Source of the DNA: Paraflavitalea sp. CAU 1676
GTDB lineage: Bacteria; Bacteroidota; Bacteroidia; Chitinophagales; Chitinophagaceae
Reading direction: 5' to 3'
Assembly (NCBI RefSeq): GCF_029223285.1
Contig: NZ_JARHUJ010000011.1
Location: forward strand, 62,001 to 126,000
DNA length: 64,000 nucleotides
Shown here piece after piece: positions 53,964-63,290 of this stretch. Each line of letters starts with the position of its first letter. Positions within the stretch are counted from its first letter, which is position 1. The translations under genes and the position numbers were made by a program. A model generated the notes under the pieces. It was not told where the DNA came from, made no database searches, and worked only from the letters and a program-made list of their open reading frames with translations.

Positions 53964-56900
53964 TTAAAATGTAAGATCAAAGCCGAGTGAGAAGATCCTG
54001 TTTTGCGGATATTGTGGTACCGCGTCTACGCCCCTGGTGGTTACCCCAACGGTGGTACCTACAAAACCTGCTGCCGACTGGATGGAGTAGCTACTGGCGA
54101 TCTCCGGATCTTTACCACTGTATTTGGTGATCACAAACAGGTTATTGGCCATGCCGAATACGCGGGCACTTTGGATACCTACCTTACGCAGTATATCGTT
54201 GGTGAATGAATATCCTATCTGCAGGTTCTTCAGTTTGAGGTAGCTGCCATTCTCCACGAAATAGCTGTTTACCGAGGTGTAATTACCATTGGGATCAAGC
54301 GTTCCATCGGGAGCCGTAACCCGAGGCTGATCGGTGAGCCCGTTGGCGCCGAAGAAGGAAGCATTGAAGATCTTCGTGGTGGTGTTGCCATCCGAGAAAC
54401 GGAATTGCTCATAGGCTTTCACGCCATTGAAAAGGTCAACACCTGCCACTCCATTGAAGAGCATGGCTACATCGACACCTTTCCAGCCGAGACGAATGTT
54501 GGCGCCATAAACCAGTTTGGGGTTGGGGTTTCCGAGTACCTGGCGATCGGCGGCTGTGATCTTACCGTCTTTATCGAGGTCTTCGAAGTGTAGGTCGCCG
54601 GCATGGGCGGTATTGCCATTCACTTTCTGACTGGCAGCATCTGCATCCGTTTTAAAGATACCCAGCACTTTGTAGCCATAGAATGAGCCAAAAGGCATAT
54701 TGGCTTTGGTGATGGTGAGGGGCGCCGTACCCATCAGGTTGTAACCACTCTGGTCGAGGTTATTGAAATAGTTGCGGCCATCGTACAAGGCGTCGTTGGT
54801 GATGCCGTTGAGGTCAAGTACCTTGTTCCTGTTGAAGCCTGCACTTACACTTACATCGTAGCTAAAATCGCCTTTCTTGTCTTTATAGCCCAGCAACAGG
54901 TCCACACCCTTGCTGCTCACCTGTCCGATGTTCACGAAATACGGGGAAATATAACCGGAGCTGTTGGGCAGGGGCAGCGCATACAACATGTCTTTTGTTT
55001 TCTTATTGTACCACTCTGCGGTGAAGTACAGTTTGCCATCGAGCAACTCTCCATCAACACCCACGTTGGTTTCATACACTGTTTCCCAGTGCAGATCGGG
55101 GTTGGGTATGGCATTGATCGAGTTGGCGATCACCAATGGTGAGCCGGGGGCAAAGTTTTGTCCGCCGTTGGCAATACCACTCGTGCCCTGAAACTGTGCA
55201 TAGGAAGCCAGGTAATAATAAGGGGGAATATTGCTGTTGCCCAAGGTACCGTAGCTCCCGCGCACCTTCAGCACATCGATGAAGGGTACACTTTGTTTAA
55301 AAAACGCTTCATCGCTGATGTTCCAGCCACCGGATACGGCGCCAAAAGTTCCGCGTTGCATATTGGGCCCAAACACGGTGAAGTTGGCATCCTCACGCAA
55401 AGAGCCGGAGATATAGTAACGGCCATCGTAGTTATAGTTCACCCGGCCGAAGAAGGATTTCACCAATCCGTTGGGGTCGTTCTTACCAACTGTGCTGATC
55501 GCCGAATTGGATGTTTGCACAAAAGAGAAACCGGGAAGCCCTACTGCACTCATCGTGGTGCTTAGGTTGTTCCATTTGGAAACGATCTGTTCAAAGCCTC
55601 CCACTGCATTGATATTGTGGTTACCAAAGGACTGGTCGTAAGTAAGCAGGTAGTTGGTGAGCAACTGGCTGCTGCGGATGCTCATTTTGGTGAGCGAGTT
55701 GGTCGTGGGCGTGCCGGGACCAAAGTTGGGATTGTCCTGGAAGTAGTCCTGCGACTCATCATAGTAGTTGTAACCGATATTCGTGCGGAAGGTAAGGTGG
55801 AAAGGCAGCTTTACTTCTGCATACACATTACCCTGGATATTATTCTTAAAGTTCTGGATCTCGGCAGAGTTAACTACACCAAAAGGGTTGGGGCCACCGA
55901 AATTGATACCATAGCCGGGAGGCACAATGCCGATCCTGCCATCTTTTTCATATAGGGGAATGATGGGCAGCGAACGGAAGGGAGCGATCTTCAATTGCGA
56001 CTCTACCTGGCCCAGGGGTGATGTTTTCCTCCTGGATACAGCCAGCTGCTCGCCGATCTTCAGGAACTTACCCAGTTTATAATCGGTATTGATGCGGGCG
56101 CCACCGATATTGGAAAAATTCTTGATATAAATACCTTCCTGCTTGTTGTAGAAGCCGGAGAAGAGGTAATTCATAACGGGTGAGGAACCCGATACAGAGA
56201 GATTATAGTTTTGCTCGGAGCCATCGCGGTACAGCACATCCGTCCAATCGGTATCGGCGAGTGTATCGGTTTGTGTGGCATTTTTAAAATAGTTTGGATG
56301 GAGGATATTTTCCAGCTTGATGTAATCGGCCTTGTTGAGCAGGGTGATCACTTTGGGCTTGGTGACGCCGAAGCGTGCATTGAAATTGATGGTGGGTTTG
56401 GCGCCGCTCCCCTTTTTGGTGGTAATGACGATTACCCCACCTGCTGCTGCCGAACCGTAGATAGCTGTAGCACTCGCATCTTTCAGGATGTCGATGGTGG
56501 CAATATCCTGTACGTTGATGTTATCGCCGGGTACGCGGATACCGTCTACGATGTAGAGTGGCCCTGGCTGGTGCAACGATGAAAGGCCGCGGATGATGAT
56601 TGTAGGTTGCGCATCGGGCTGGCCCGTGTTCTTGATCACCTCCACACCAGCTGCCCTACCCTGCAGGGCTTCGGTTACATTGGTAACCGGAAGGTTCTTG
56701 ATCTGCGTTCCGGAAACAGAAGATACGGAGCCGGTAACGTCTTTACGGCGCTGAGTACCGTAACCCACCACAACAACCGCATCGATTGACTTTACAGAGG
56801 GCTGCAAGGCCAGCGACACTATTGCCTTGTTTTCTATGCTGACTTCGGTTGGCTGATAGCCCACATATGATACCACGAGGGCGGTGGCTTTGGCAGGAAC

Positions 56901-57101
56901 AGAGATCCGGAAGCCGCCCAACACATCGGTGCTTACGCCGGTTTTGGCCCCTTTCACCGACACCGAGGCGCCGGAGAGGGGATTATTCTTTTCGTCGGTA
57001 ATGGTGCCGGTAATGGTTTTATCCTGTGCCCGGACAACCTGGAGGGTCAACAAGAAAAGCAAGCAGCACGCGAGTTGCTTAAGCAATCGTTTTGTTTGCA
57101 T
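53964..57101 (-). CDS. SusC/RagA TonB-dependent receptor of the alpha-glucan locus
   Basis: The 1045-residue product has a signal (LLKQLACCLLFLLTLQVVRA). A carboxypeptidase-like domain (ITGTITDEKNNPLSGASVSV), the VVVVGYGTQRRKDVTGSVSS signature, plug motifs (IIIRGLSSLHQPGPLYIVDG; DILKDASATAIYGSAAAGGV) and a long barrel ending FSLGFDLTF follow. It is the first structural gene of the locus, 467 bases downstream of the DUF6377 regulator gene on the same strand. With SusD it should import alpha-glucan oligosaccharides with TonB energy. Confidence 0.96.
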   Translation of the reverse strand: MQTKRLLKQLACCLLFLLTLQVVRAQDKTITGTITDEKNNPLSGASVSVKGAKTGVSTDVLGGFRISVPAKATALVVSYVGYQPTEVSIENKAIVSLALQPSVKSIDAVVVVGYGTQRRKDVTGSVSSVSGTQIKNLPVTNVTEALQGRAAGVEVIKNTGQPDAQPTIIIRGLSSLHQPGPLYIVDGIRVPGDNINVQDIATIDILKDASATAIYGSAAAGGVIVITTKKGSGAKPTINFNARFGVTKPKVITLLNKADYIKLENILHPNYFKNATQTDTLADTDWTDVLYRDGSEQNYNLSVSGSSPVMNYLFSGFYNKQEGIYIKNFSNIGGARINTDYKLGKFLKIGEQLAVSRRKTSPLGQVESQLKIAPFRSLPIIPLYEKDGRIGIVPPGYGINFGGPNPFGVVNSAEIQNFKNNIQGNVYAEVKLPFHLTFRTNIGYNYYDESQDYFQDNPNFGPGTPTTNSLTKMSIRSSQLLTNYLLTYDQSFGNHNINAVGGFEQIVSKWNNLSTTMSAVGLPGFSFVQTSNSAISTVGKNDPNGLVKSFFGRVNYNYDGRYYISGSLREDANFTVFGPNMQRGTFGAVSGGWNISDEAFFKQSVPFIDVLKVRGSYGTLGNSNIPPYYYLASYAQFQGTSGIANGGQNFAPGSPLVIANSINAIPNPDLHWETVYETNVGVDGELLDGKLYFTAEWYNKKTKDMLYALPLPNSSGYISPYFVNIGQVSSKGVDLLLGYKDKKGDFSYDVSVSAGFNRNKVLDLNGITNDALYDGRNYFNNLDQSGYNLMGTAPLTITKANMPFGSFYGYKVLGIFKTDADAASQKVNGNTAHAGDLHFEDLDKDGKITAADRQVLGNPNPKLVYGANIRLGWKGVDVAMLFNGVAGVDLFNGVKAYEQFRFSDGNTTTKIFNASFFGANGLTDQPRVTAPDGTLDPNGNYTSVNSYFVENGSYLKLKNLQIGYSFTNDILRKVGIQSARVFGMANNLFVITKYSGKDPEIASSYSIQSAAGFVGTTVGVTTRGVDAVPQYPQNRIFSLGFDLTF

Positions 57102-57568
57102 GGCAGTTGGTTAATAGTTTGGGATAAAAAAGTTTGGGAAACAGCAGGATGATAATGTACCTGCCCAACAAATCTGAGGCTGGCCAATAGCCGGCAGTCG
57201 GCCGGTTGCCGTGGTGGAAACAGTGGATCATACACAAGCGAATTATGGATTTACATCGTCAGATTTTCTAAAGCCAGACATGGTTCCGGCAATTCAGGAT
57301 ATCAAAGAAACAGGTGAGTGAAAGCGGTTCCAACTTATATAGGTAAAGTATAAGAAATATTGGTCGAAATAAGGTTTTAGGTTATCATTACAGATTGTCT
57401 ATCAGACAAATACATTAATATTGCACAATTTACTATATAATAAACTTGAGGGTGTTTTTGGCCTGATATCCGGCCTTAGTGATGACATGGGGTGACCATT
57501 TCTGGTAGTTTCCGCGCTGTGCGCCGTGAGGTCCGTTATGGTTATCGGGAAGTAACAGCCGATCCGGG
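57102..57568 (-). other. 467-base control region upstream of the alpha-glucan susC
   Basis: This is the gap between the regulator stop and the susC start. The part 57330-57450 is A/T-rich and holds a small perfect inverted repeat, TTGTCT-ATC-AGACAA (57395-57409), a candidate regulator or promoter element. An exact TAnnTTTG box is not seen; TATACTTTAC on the minus strand near 57345 is the closest. A second short repeat, GGCC(8)GGCC near 57461-57476, has no T-run. I see no gene or RNA in this region. Confidence 0.4.
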
Positions 57569-59173
57569 TCAGATACTTTTGATGTCCATGATGCGGTGTT
57601 CAAATTCGTCGTTGGGAACGATCGATTTGTTCTTGATCTTGGTTTTGTACGTGTTGATGGTGTTAACAGAATATTCGAGGATGCGGGCGATCTTTTCACT
57701 GTCGTGGAGCCCCATGCGGATGAGTGCAAATATGCGGAGATCGGTATTGAGCAGTTCGTTCTCTTTTAATTGGATCTGGTTTTCCGGAGCAAACAGCGTA
57801 TTAAATTCTTCTATAAAGTGAGGAAACAATTTGAGGAAGATGCGGTCGAAGTTGCCGAGTAGCTCCTCCTTCTCTTTCTTTATATTAATGGTGTTGGCCA
57901 GCAGGCGTATTTCTTCCAGTTTGCGGTCGGCCACTTTAACCTCGAGGTTCTTTTTGAACTTTTCCATTTTAGCATAGAACTCGGAGTTACCATTAAAAAA
58001 GTATCCTATATATTCATCCTTGAACTTATTGGCCTCTAAGAGCTTGTTATTGATCTCCTGCTGTTTGATATTGGCTTCGGTGATGATCTGCTGGGCCACC
58101 TTGAGCTTCCGCAATTGACGGAATATGATAATTATTAATACAACCAGCGCGATCACGAGCAGGGTGACAATCGCTGCATAGGTGATCAGCGTACGTTTCT
58201 CACTCTCCACGCGGTTCACCTTTTCGGCCTCAATCAGCGGCAGTATCGCGCTTACCTGGATCTTTCGCTGGCGGGCGCCATACGAGAAAGCATCGTTCAA
58301 TGCTTTTTCAATATAAGTGGAGGCGCTTTGCAGGTCGCCTTGTTTGAATAAAAGAGAGGCCAGGTTAAAAATAGCAGCGGTTTCTTTGGTGGAGGATTTG
58401 ATATCTGCAATCGCCGCCTGGATGAGGAGCCGGATGGCGGTATCGGTTTGTCCGCTCTGTATATAATTATCACTGAGCGTAGAGGCGGTGAGCGCCAGTT
58501 CGTGATGCGTAAGTGCCGTATCGCTCATCAACTTCTGGAAATAGATGGCGGCATCTTCCCGCCTGCCGTTGCGGATGTTCTTAAGCCCACTATAGTAATT
58601 ATAGTTGAACGATTGTGCCGGAAAGTATTGAAGGGCCGAATCGAGGTATTGGGTTCCCCTGGCATTGTAACCGGGCGTATGGTACTGATCATTGTCATAG
58701 TCGGCCAGGTCATAGTAATACCGGGCCATCAGGCAATGGTATTCGGCTTTCAAACTATCGGGAAACAGCGGAAGCCGGATGTTTTGCAGCGAATCGTAAG
58801 CTTCTTTAAACATACCGGAAGAAAGGAGGATAAATCCCATCTTCATCCTTGCCAGGTCGTTCCGCACGGGGTCTTGCAGGGCAGCTGCTGTTTGCTGCAA
58901 TTTGCGCGCATAATTATAAGCGGAATCGTAATTGAATATTTTGTATTCCTCATACAGCTGCTGGTACATGGAGAACCGGGCAGTAAGATCGACGGCTGGA
59001 AGCCGATCGGTAAGTTGCTTTAATTGCTGAATGCCCTGTACTTTGGCCTGGTCGTAACCTGCTGAAGTTTCTATGGCATTGTTCAGGGCGGTGAGCAGGC
59101 TGTCTGTTTTCTTTTGCCCCCGGGCAGCACTATTGATTACAAGCAGTACAATACAAACGATCCTAAACTTCAT
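57569..59173 (-). CDS. SusR-like membrane regulator with TPR and DUF6377 domains
   Basis: Start at the ATG at 59173 (MKFRIVCIVLLVINSAARG signal), 534 residues. The order is: exported TPR-type helices (about 25-310, e.g. AAIYFQKLMSDTALTHHELA, AAIFNLASLLFKQGDLQSAS), one membrane helix (about 329-352, YAAIVTLLVIALVVLIIIIF), a coiled coil (EANIKQQEINNKLLEANKFK) and the cytoplasmic DUF6377 region. The last ~70 residues form a LuxR-like helix-turn-helix (LRIFALIRMGLHDSEKIARI; LEYSVNTINTYKTKIKNK). SusR of the Bacteroides starch system has this plan. It probably senses a glucan in the periplasm and activates susC-susD-GH71-GH97 directly downstream. Confidence 0.9.
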   Translation of the reverse strand: MKFRIVCIVLLVINSAARGQKKTDSLLTALNNAIETSAGYDQAKVQGIQQLKQLTDRLPAVDLTARFSMYQQLYEEYKIFNYDSAYNYARKLQQTAAALQDPVRNDLARMKMGFILLSSGMFKEAYDSLQNIRLPLFPDSLKAEYHCLMARYYYDLADYDNDQYHTPGYNARGTQYLDSALQYFPAQSFNYNYYSGLKNIRNGRREDAAIYFQKLMSDTALTHHELALTASTLSDNYIQSGQTDTAIRLLIQAAIADIKSSTKETAAIFNLASLLFKQGDLQSASTYIEKALNDAFSYGARQRKIQVSAILPLIEAEKVNRVESEKRTLITYAAIVTLLVIALVVLIIIIFRQLRKLKVAQQIITEANIKQQEINNKLLEANKFKDEYIGYFFNGNSEFYAKMEKFKKNLEVKVADRKLEEIRLLANTINIKKEKEELLGNFDRIFLKLFPHFIEEFNTLFAPENQIQLKENELLNTDLRIFALIRMGLHDSEKIARILEYSVNTINTYKTKIKNKSIVPNDEFEHRIMDIKSI

Positions 59174-59253
59174 AAATGCCAATAAGGTTACGGGTAAACT
59201 TCGGGTATTTTTCTGAAACAACGATAAAATAACCAAAATATCAGGACTTACCC

Positions 59254-61329
59254 TTACTCAAGCCATACCATCTGTGTAAAGGCTCCGTTGGCTGCCTCAT
59301 CCCACACTTCCACGCGTACCCATTTCCGGTTGGCAAGCGATAAAGGGAAGCTGAACTTCTTCTTGCCAAAGGCTTCCGTATTGGAGAGATCGATATGTTC
59401 ACGATAGGTTTTGTTACCGTCGCCCGATACGATATCCAGGTAACGAAGCGGGAAGGTCCAGTTAACCTCGATGGATACTTCGTCTTTTCCCTGGCGCAAG
59501 GTGGCCGTTTCGCCCGCCCGTTTGCCATTCACCGTAAAGGCAGGTAACAGTATCTCGCCGGTAGTAACGAAATATTTTCCCTGCTGCATGGCATCCAACA
59601 CTGGTTGCCAGCCATCCTTGAAGGTAGGTATCTTATCCAGCTGCAGGTAGTTTACATTAAGGTGTGCATACACTTCAAAATGAGGTTCAATCTTGAAAAG
59701 GTCGGCTTCTGCGATCACGTGTTTGCGATGCCCCCAGTTGGCCATATCATCCATCAGGTCGAGGATACGGCGATTGCCGAGGAAGGGCTGCGAAAGATCG
59801 GCGGGCATGGCCTTCCAGGCTGCGCCGAAAAAGCGATCGGATTTGAAGAAGGTTTCATCTTTGTATTTATCGGGGTAGCCGGTAGAACCCTTAGTGCGCG
59901 CATGGGCGGTCCAGGCCAAGCCGTTCTCCTGTTGCAAAAGTTTCAGCATTTCTTCTTTGTCGGCAATACGGTACACTTTACCATACGTAGGATCCTGCTG
60001 CTCGAATGGCTCTTCGGGCTTGCGCGACATGATCCAGTAAACCGGTCTGGGAAAAAAGTTCATCCAATGCCCACCCAGGAAATTGTTAGGCTCTTCGCCG
60101 GGCAACAGGAGAAAACTGGTATCTGACAGGCGCTCACACTCTTCGAAGAGGGTATGTAGTTCGTGCAACCGATCGGCCGCGGGCCCCTTGGGGTGTCCAG
60201 GTCCATGAAACTCGCCGAGGTGCACAATGTCTACCCCCGTTTGCTTGAATACTTTTACAAAATTGGGCGTTTCGGGAATGGGTTTGTTACCCAACACATC
60301 CTGTACATGCTCTATGTGAAAGTGGCTGCTCATGGTTTTGTACCCAGCCATTTCAGGATACTGATCATTATGGGTGAATCGTTTTACAGCAGTTAATGCA
60401 TAGCCGGCATCTTTTGTACTGAGCAGACAAAAGAAATTGAGTCGCTGCTGCGTACCCGGTGGTGCATTGAACCAGGGTACAAAGCGGCGATCGCCCTGTA
60501 GATCCTGCCGGATACCGATACCAAACCCTTCGATCATGTTACGATAACCGCTGCCATGCCAGGTAAACTTCAGGTTGAAGGCTTCATCGAGCGGATAGAA
60601 GTATTGATGGGGTGCAGGAAACAATGCCAGGTTGCCTTGTTTTCCGGTTCCAATGATGGTTCTGTATTTTACTTCCTGGTTTTTAGCTGGTGCAGTAGCT
60701 ACTGGCACGATGGTGCGCAAATTGTTGTCTACATCCGACCAGTTTACTTTATTCCACAATTGCTTTTTGGAAACGAGTCCGCCATCATACAGGATCGCCG
60801 TTGAATCGACCGGTGTAGACATTACTGCCGCCACATTGAACAAAGGACTTCCTTTATACAGGGTGATCTCGATGTTTCCGGTAAAAGTGGAAGCCTTTAC
60901 CTGGCCAATGATGATCTGCGTTCTCCCTTCGTGGCTGATGATCCGCGCATCGCGTTTTTCAAATACTACAGGATATGATTCGTATGGCTTGGTGGGTACC
61001 CGGTCAAAGAAAATATTCCATCCATTCTGGGAAACGAGGTCGCGCTTGCCGATGGTCAGTATAAAGGCAGGATCGAGTCCGGCGGCTATTTCACGCCAGG
61101 CGCCCTGACTGCTAAGCTGAATACTTTGGAACAGGGGTTGCTGCTGGTCGAGGCTGAGCTGCATTTTTGCTTTTTCTGTACCGCCCGCCGGCCATTGAAT
61201 ATCCAACACATTATTGCGGGTGGTAACGACCGTTCCACTGCTCTTTTGCAGTCCGGATAGGTCTACAGGCAGCTGAGCCTGGGAAATACCAACAGTAAAT
61301 AGCAAGACGATAAGGGTAAATTTCTTCAT
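59254..61329 (-). CDS. Exported PHP-like putative metallohydrolase
   Basis: The product has 691 residues from the ATG at 61329 (MKKFTLIVLLFTVGISQAQ signal). The first ~330 residues are beta-rich. A metal-site-like series follows: SHFHIEH, DIVHLGEFHGPGH, LLPGEEPNNFLGGHWMNFF and AWTAHARTKGS. This resembles the HxH, E and His pattern of PHP phosphoesterase domains, though the usual DHD motif is replaced by LGEFHG. About 80 C-terminal residues are an Ig-like beta-domain (RKWVRVEVWDEAANGAF). The activity is not known; phosphoester or polysaccharide hydrolysis are possible. It lies 80 bases upstream of the DUF6377 gene on the same strand, so it may be part of the alpha-glucan locus or only its neighbour. 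Confidence 0.65.
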   Translation of the reverse strand: MKKFTLIVLLFTVGISQAQLPVDLSGLQKSSGTVVTTRNNVLDIQWPAGGTEKAKMQLSLDQQQPLFQSIQLSSQGAWREIAAGLDPAFILTIGKRDLVSQNGWNIFFDRVPTKPYESYPVVFEKRDARIISHEGRTQIIIGQVKASTFTGNIEITLYKGSPLFNVAAVMSTPVDSTAILYDGGLVSKKQLWNKVNWSDVDNNLRTIVPVATAPAKNQEVKYRTIIGTGKQGNLALFPAPHQYFYPLDEAFNLKFTWHGSGYRNMIEGFGIGIRQDLQGDRRFVPWFNAPPGTQQRLNFFCLLSTKDAGYALTAVKRFTHNDQYPEMAGYKTMSSHFHIEHVQDVLGNKPIPETPNFVKVFKQTGVDIVHLGEFHGPGHPKGPAADRLHELHTLFEECERLSDTSFLLLPGEEPNNFLGGHWMNFFPRPVYWIMSRKPEEPFEQQDPTYGKVYRIADKEEMLKLLQQENGLAWTAHARTKGSTGYPDKYKDETFFKSDRFFGAAWKAMPADLSQPFLGNRRILDLMDDMANWGHRKHVIAEADLFKIEPHFEVYAHLNVNYLQLDKIPTFKDGWQPVLDAMQQGKYFVTTGEILLPAFTVNGKRAGETATLRQGKDEVSIEVNWTFPLRYLDIVSGDGNKTYREHIDLSNTEAFGKKKFSFPLSLANRKWVRVEVWDEAANGAFTQMVWLE

Positions 61330-61417
61330 ATAGCTGCGCTTACAGGTGCGGGAATGAAGATAATTCATTCATGTCAACTGAACAATCATAATATACGACA
61401 GCTTTGGTGGACTTTAC

Positions 61418-62464
61418 CTATGTCTCTTCATCGTAGAATATCTTGTAATACTTCTTGCCCGTCATTTCATCCACTCCGCGCTCGATGAGATCGCGGCGGC
61501 CATGGATGTAAATATGGAAGTTGCGGTCGAGCTTGAGTACGGTTTTGAAAACCTTTTGCTGCTTTTTAACGGCTGAGAGGTGGATATCGAACTCGTCTTC
61601 TATTTCAAAATTCTTTGCACTTTCAAAATTCTTCTTGTACTCCATAAAGGTGTCTACCACCTCGGGGTGGTGGATCACCTCTTCAGCAAACTCCTGCAGG
61701 TTGAATTGTTCTTTGGTCTTAAAGTAATCCATCGAACGGTTCAGCATGTCGATCTGATCACTTTTACTGACATCGAACTTTTCTGCATATTCATTCGTCA
61801 CAAAACTTTTGCACAGGCTTAGATACTTATCGGTATGGTGGTAGCTATCTGCATAGGGAGTTACCTGGAGGAAGTCGGTGACCCAATACTGCGTATCGTT
61901 TTGCTTATTGGTGCTGTCGACCACGCAAACTTTGTAGCCATCTATGGTATTGGTGTTGAAAATAAGGCAGCCCTTATCGAGCTTATTGATATTGATGCCT
62001 TCTTCGTGGATCACTTCCCAGCTTTTGCCGTGTTGAAATACTTTAAGGAATGTTTCCTTGGTTTCGGATTTAAAGATTCCAACGGCACGAACGTGTTCTT
62101 TTTCGAATAACACCCGGTCAAAAAGCACCACATACAGCTCCCCTTCCTTTACCTTGGCATGGGTCGATTTGCTGTACAGGAACTGCGCCAGCAGAGCAGC
62201 CTGGGGTACGAAGGTGGTGGTATCATCAAAGATGGTCCTTACATAATTATAGACCTCATTCAATTCGATATCGCTGAGGTGCGTAAAATGAAAAAGCTCA
62301 TTTTCATTGAAGGCGCCGAGAAAGTATTTGGTGAGCAGCTTCTGTACAATCTCATCATTCAGGGTAAGCGGGTTCTCCGACAGCTTTAATTCTTCGCCCC
62401 TGGAGGGATTACCCACTTTATGCACCATCACTTTTTGAAGCGCTACATCATCAAGTCCAGTCAT
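61418..62464 (-). CDS. Nucleoid-associated protein (NdpA/YejK-like)
   Basis: The 348-residue product is of the nucleoid-associated protein family. It starts MTGLDDVALQKVMVHKVGN, with the typical N-terminal VHKVGN. Strand segments GELYVVLFDRVLF, GCLIFNTNTIDGYKVCVVDS and the final IHGRRDLIERGVDEMTGKKY match the family in Bacteroidota. It is cytoplasmic and thought to bind DNA or the nucleoid; a precise role is not established. It is transcribed on the minus strand 88 bases ahead of the PHP-like gene and is probably monocistronic. It is a housekeeping boundary for the glycan loci. Confidence 0.88.
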   Translation of the reverse strand: MTGLDDVALQKVMVHKVGNPSRGEELKLSENPLTLNDEIVQKLLTKYFLGAFNENELFHFTHLSDIELNEVYNYVRTIFDDTTTFVPQAALLAQFLYSKSTHAKVKEGELYVVLFDRVLFEKEHVRAVGIFKSETKETFLKVFQHGKSWEVIHEEGININKLDKGCLIFNTNTIDGYKVCVVDSTNKQNDTQYWVTDFLQVTPYADSYHHTDKYLSLCKSFVTNEYAEKFDVSKSDQIDMLNRSMDYFKTKEQFNLQEFAEEVIHHPEVVDTFMEYKKNFESAKNFEIEDEFDIHLSAVKKQQKVFKTVLKLDRNFHIYIHGRRDLIERGVDEMTGKKYYKIFYDEET

Positions 62465-62521
62465 TGTCCGTTTTTTTCAGGCGGCGAAGATAAGGGGTAG
62501 GCAGGTTTTATCGGGGGTGAT

Positions 62522-63046
62522 TTATACACCTTCGCGGCCTTTGAGCACCTGCACAGTAACCAGCAGCTGGCCGGTATGCCGCATGGTGTGCTCGGCGGCA
62601 TGGAAAAGCAGACCCAATACGGTCGATGGCACTTGCTTGCGCCCCACTCCCCTTGTTTCCGTAAGGGTGGACGAATCCGTTTGTTGGAGGCGTTCGATGG
62701 CTTGCGAAATAGCTGCATCAAGCCGTTCGAGCAATTGATCAGGACTATGGCCCTCGCCAGGCTTGCCTTCTCCAGCAAGGTATTGCAGCTGCTGATCGGT
62801 GAGCAGGTTGCCGGCGGCATACGTGAAAAGCCTGTCGAGTACACCGGCCATATGCTGCAGGTGAAAACCCGGAGAAGCGACACCTTCCGGCTGCTGCCAC
62901 AGCAACGATGCCGGGAAATCGAGCAACATGGCATGTATTTCTTCCTGAGCCTGCAGGAGCGCGTGGGCAACTGGCTGCAGTAGAGCAGGCACGTCGCGCA
63001 GCGGGCCACGCAGCCAAACTTCGGGCAATGGTGTGGGTGCTGTCAT
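62522..63046 (-). CDS. DinB-family protein
   Basis: The 174-residue product is a four-helix-bundle DinB/DfsB-type protein with the three metal-ligand histidines in place: FHLQHMAGVLDRL (about residue 65) and LLFHAAEHTMRHTGQLLVT (about 147-160). Another minus-strand open frame overlaps it at 62461-63009 in a different phase but has no recognisable motif. Family members are cytoplasmic thiol- or metal-dependent transferases, with the function in this organism unknown. It precedes the nucleoid-associated gene by 57 bases on the same strand. Confidence 0.88.
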   Translation of the reverse strand: MTAPTPLPEVWLRGPLRDVPALLQPVAHALLQAQEEIHAMLLDFPASLLWQQPEGVASPGFHLQHMAGVLDRLFTYAAGNLLTDQQLQYLAGEGKPGEGHSPDQLLERLDAAISQAIERLQQTDSSTLTETRGVGRKQVPSTVLGLLFHAAEHTMRHTGQLLVTVQVLKGREGV

Positions 63047-63290
63047 AGTGAAGGCAATTTACAAAATATCGAAAGGCATACCTGTTGCAGCCAATCCCGT
63101 AGCTTTTTAGCGGTAAGATCAACCATTGCAAATGGCAACTGAGACGTGCTTTTAAGCCCTTCGGTGTAAAAAAATACCGGTTCTTCTGCTATTCCCTACC
63201 GTTTGTCCCAATTTAATGCGGAAGGGGCCCGTTTGCGGCAAAAAGGACCGACATTTAGGCCAACCCAATACCAAAACAGACAGCTTTGTG

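Noticed and set aside
62461-63009. 182-codon minus-strand frame overlapping the DinB gene
   Set aside because: Different phase from a frame that keeps all DinB histidines; the product is Cys/Ser/Pro-rich without motifs.
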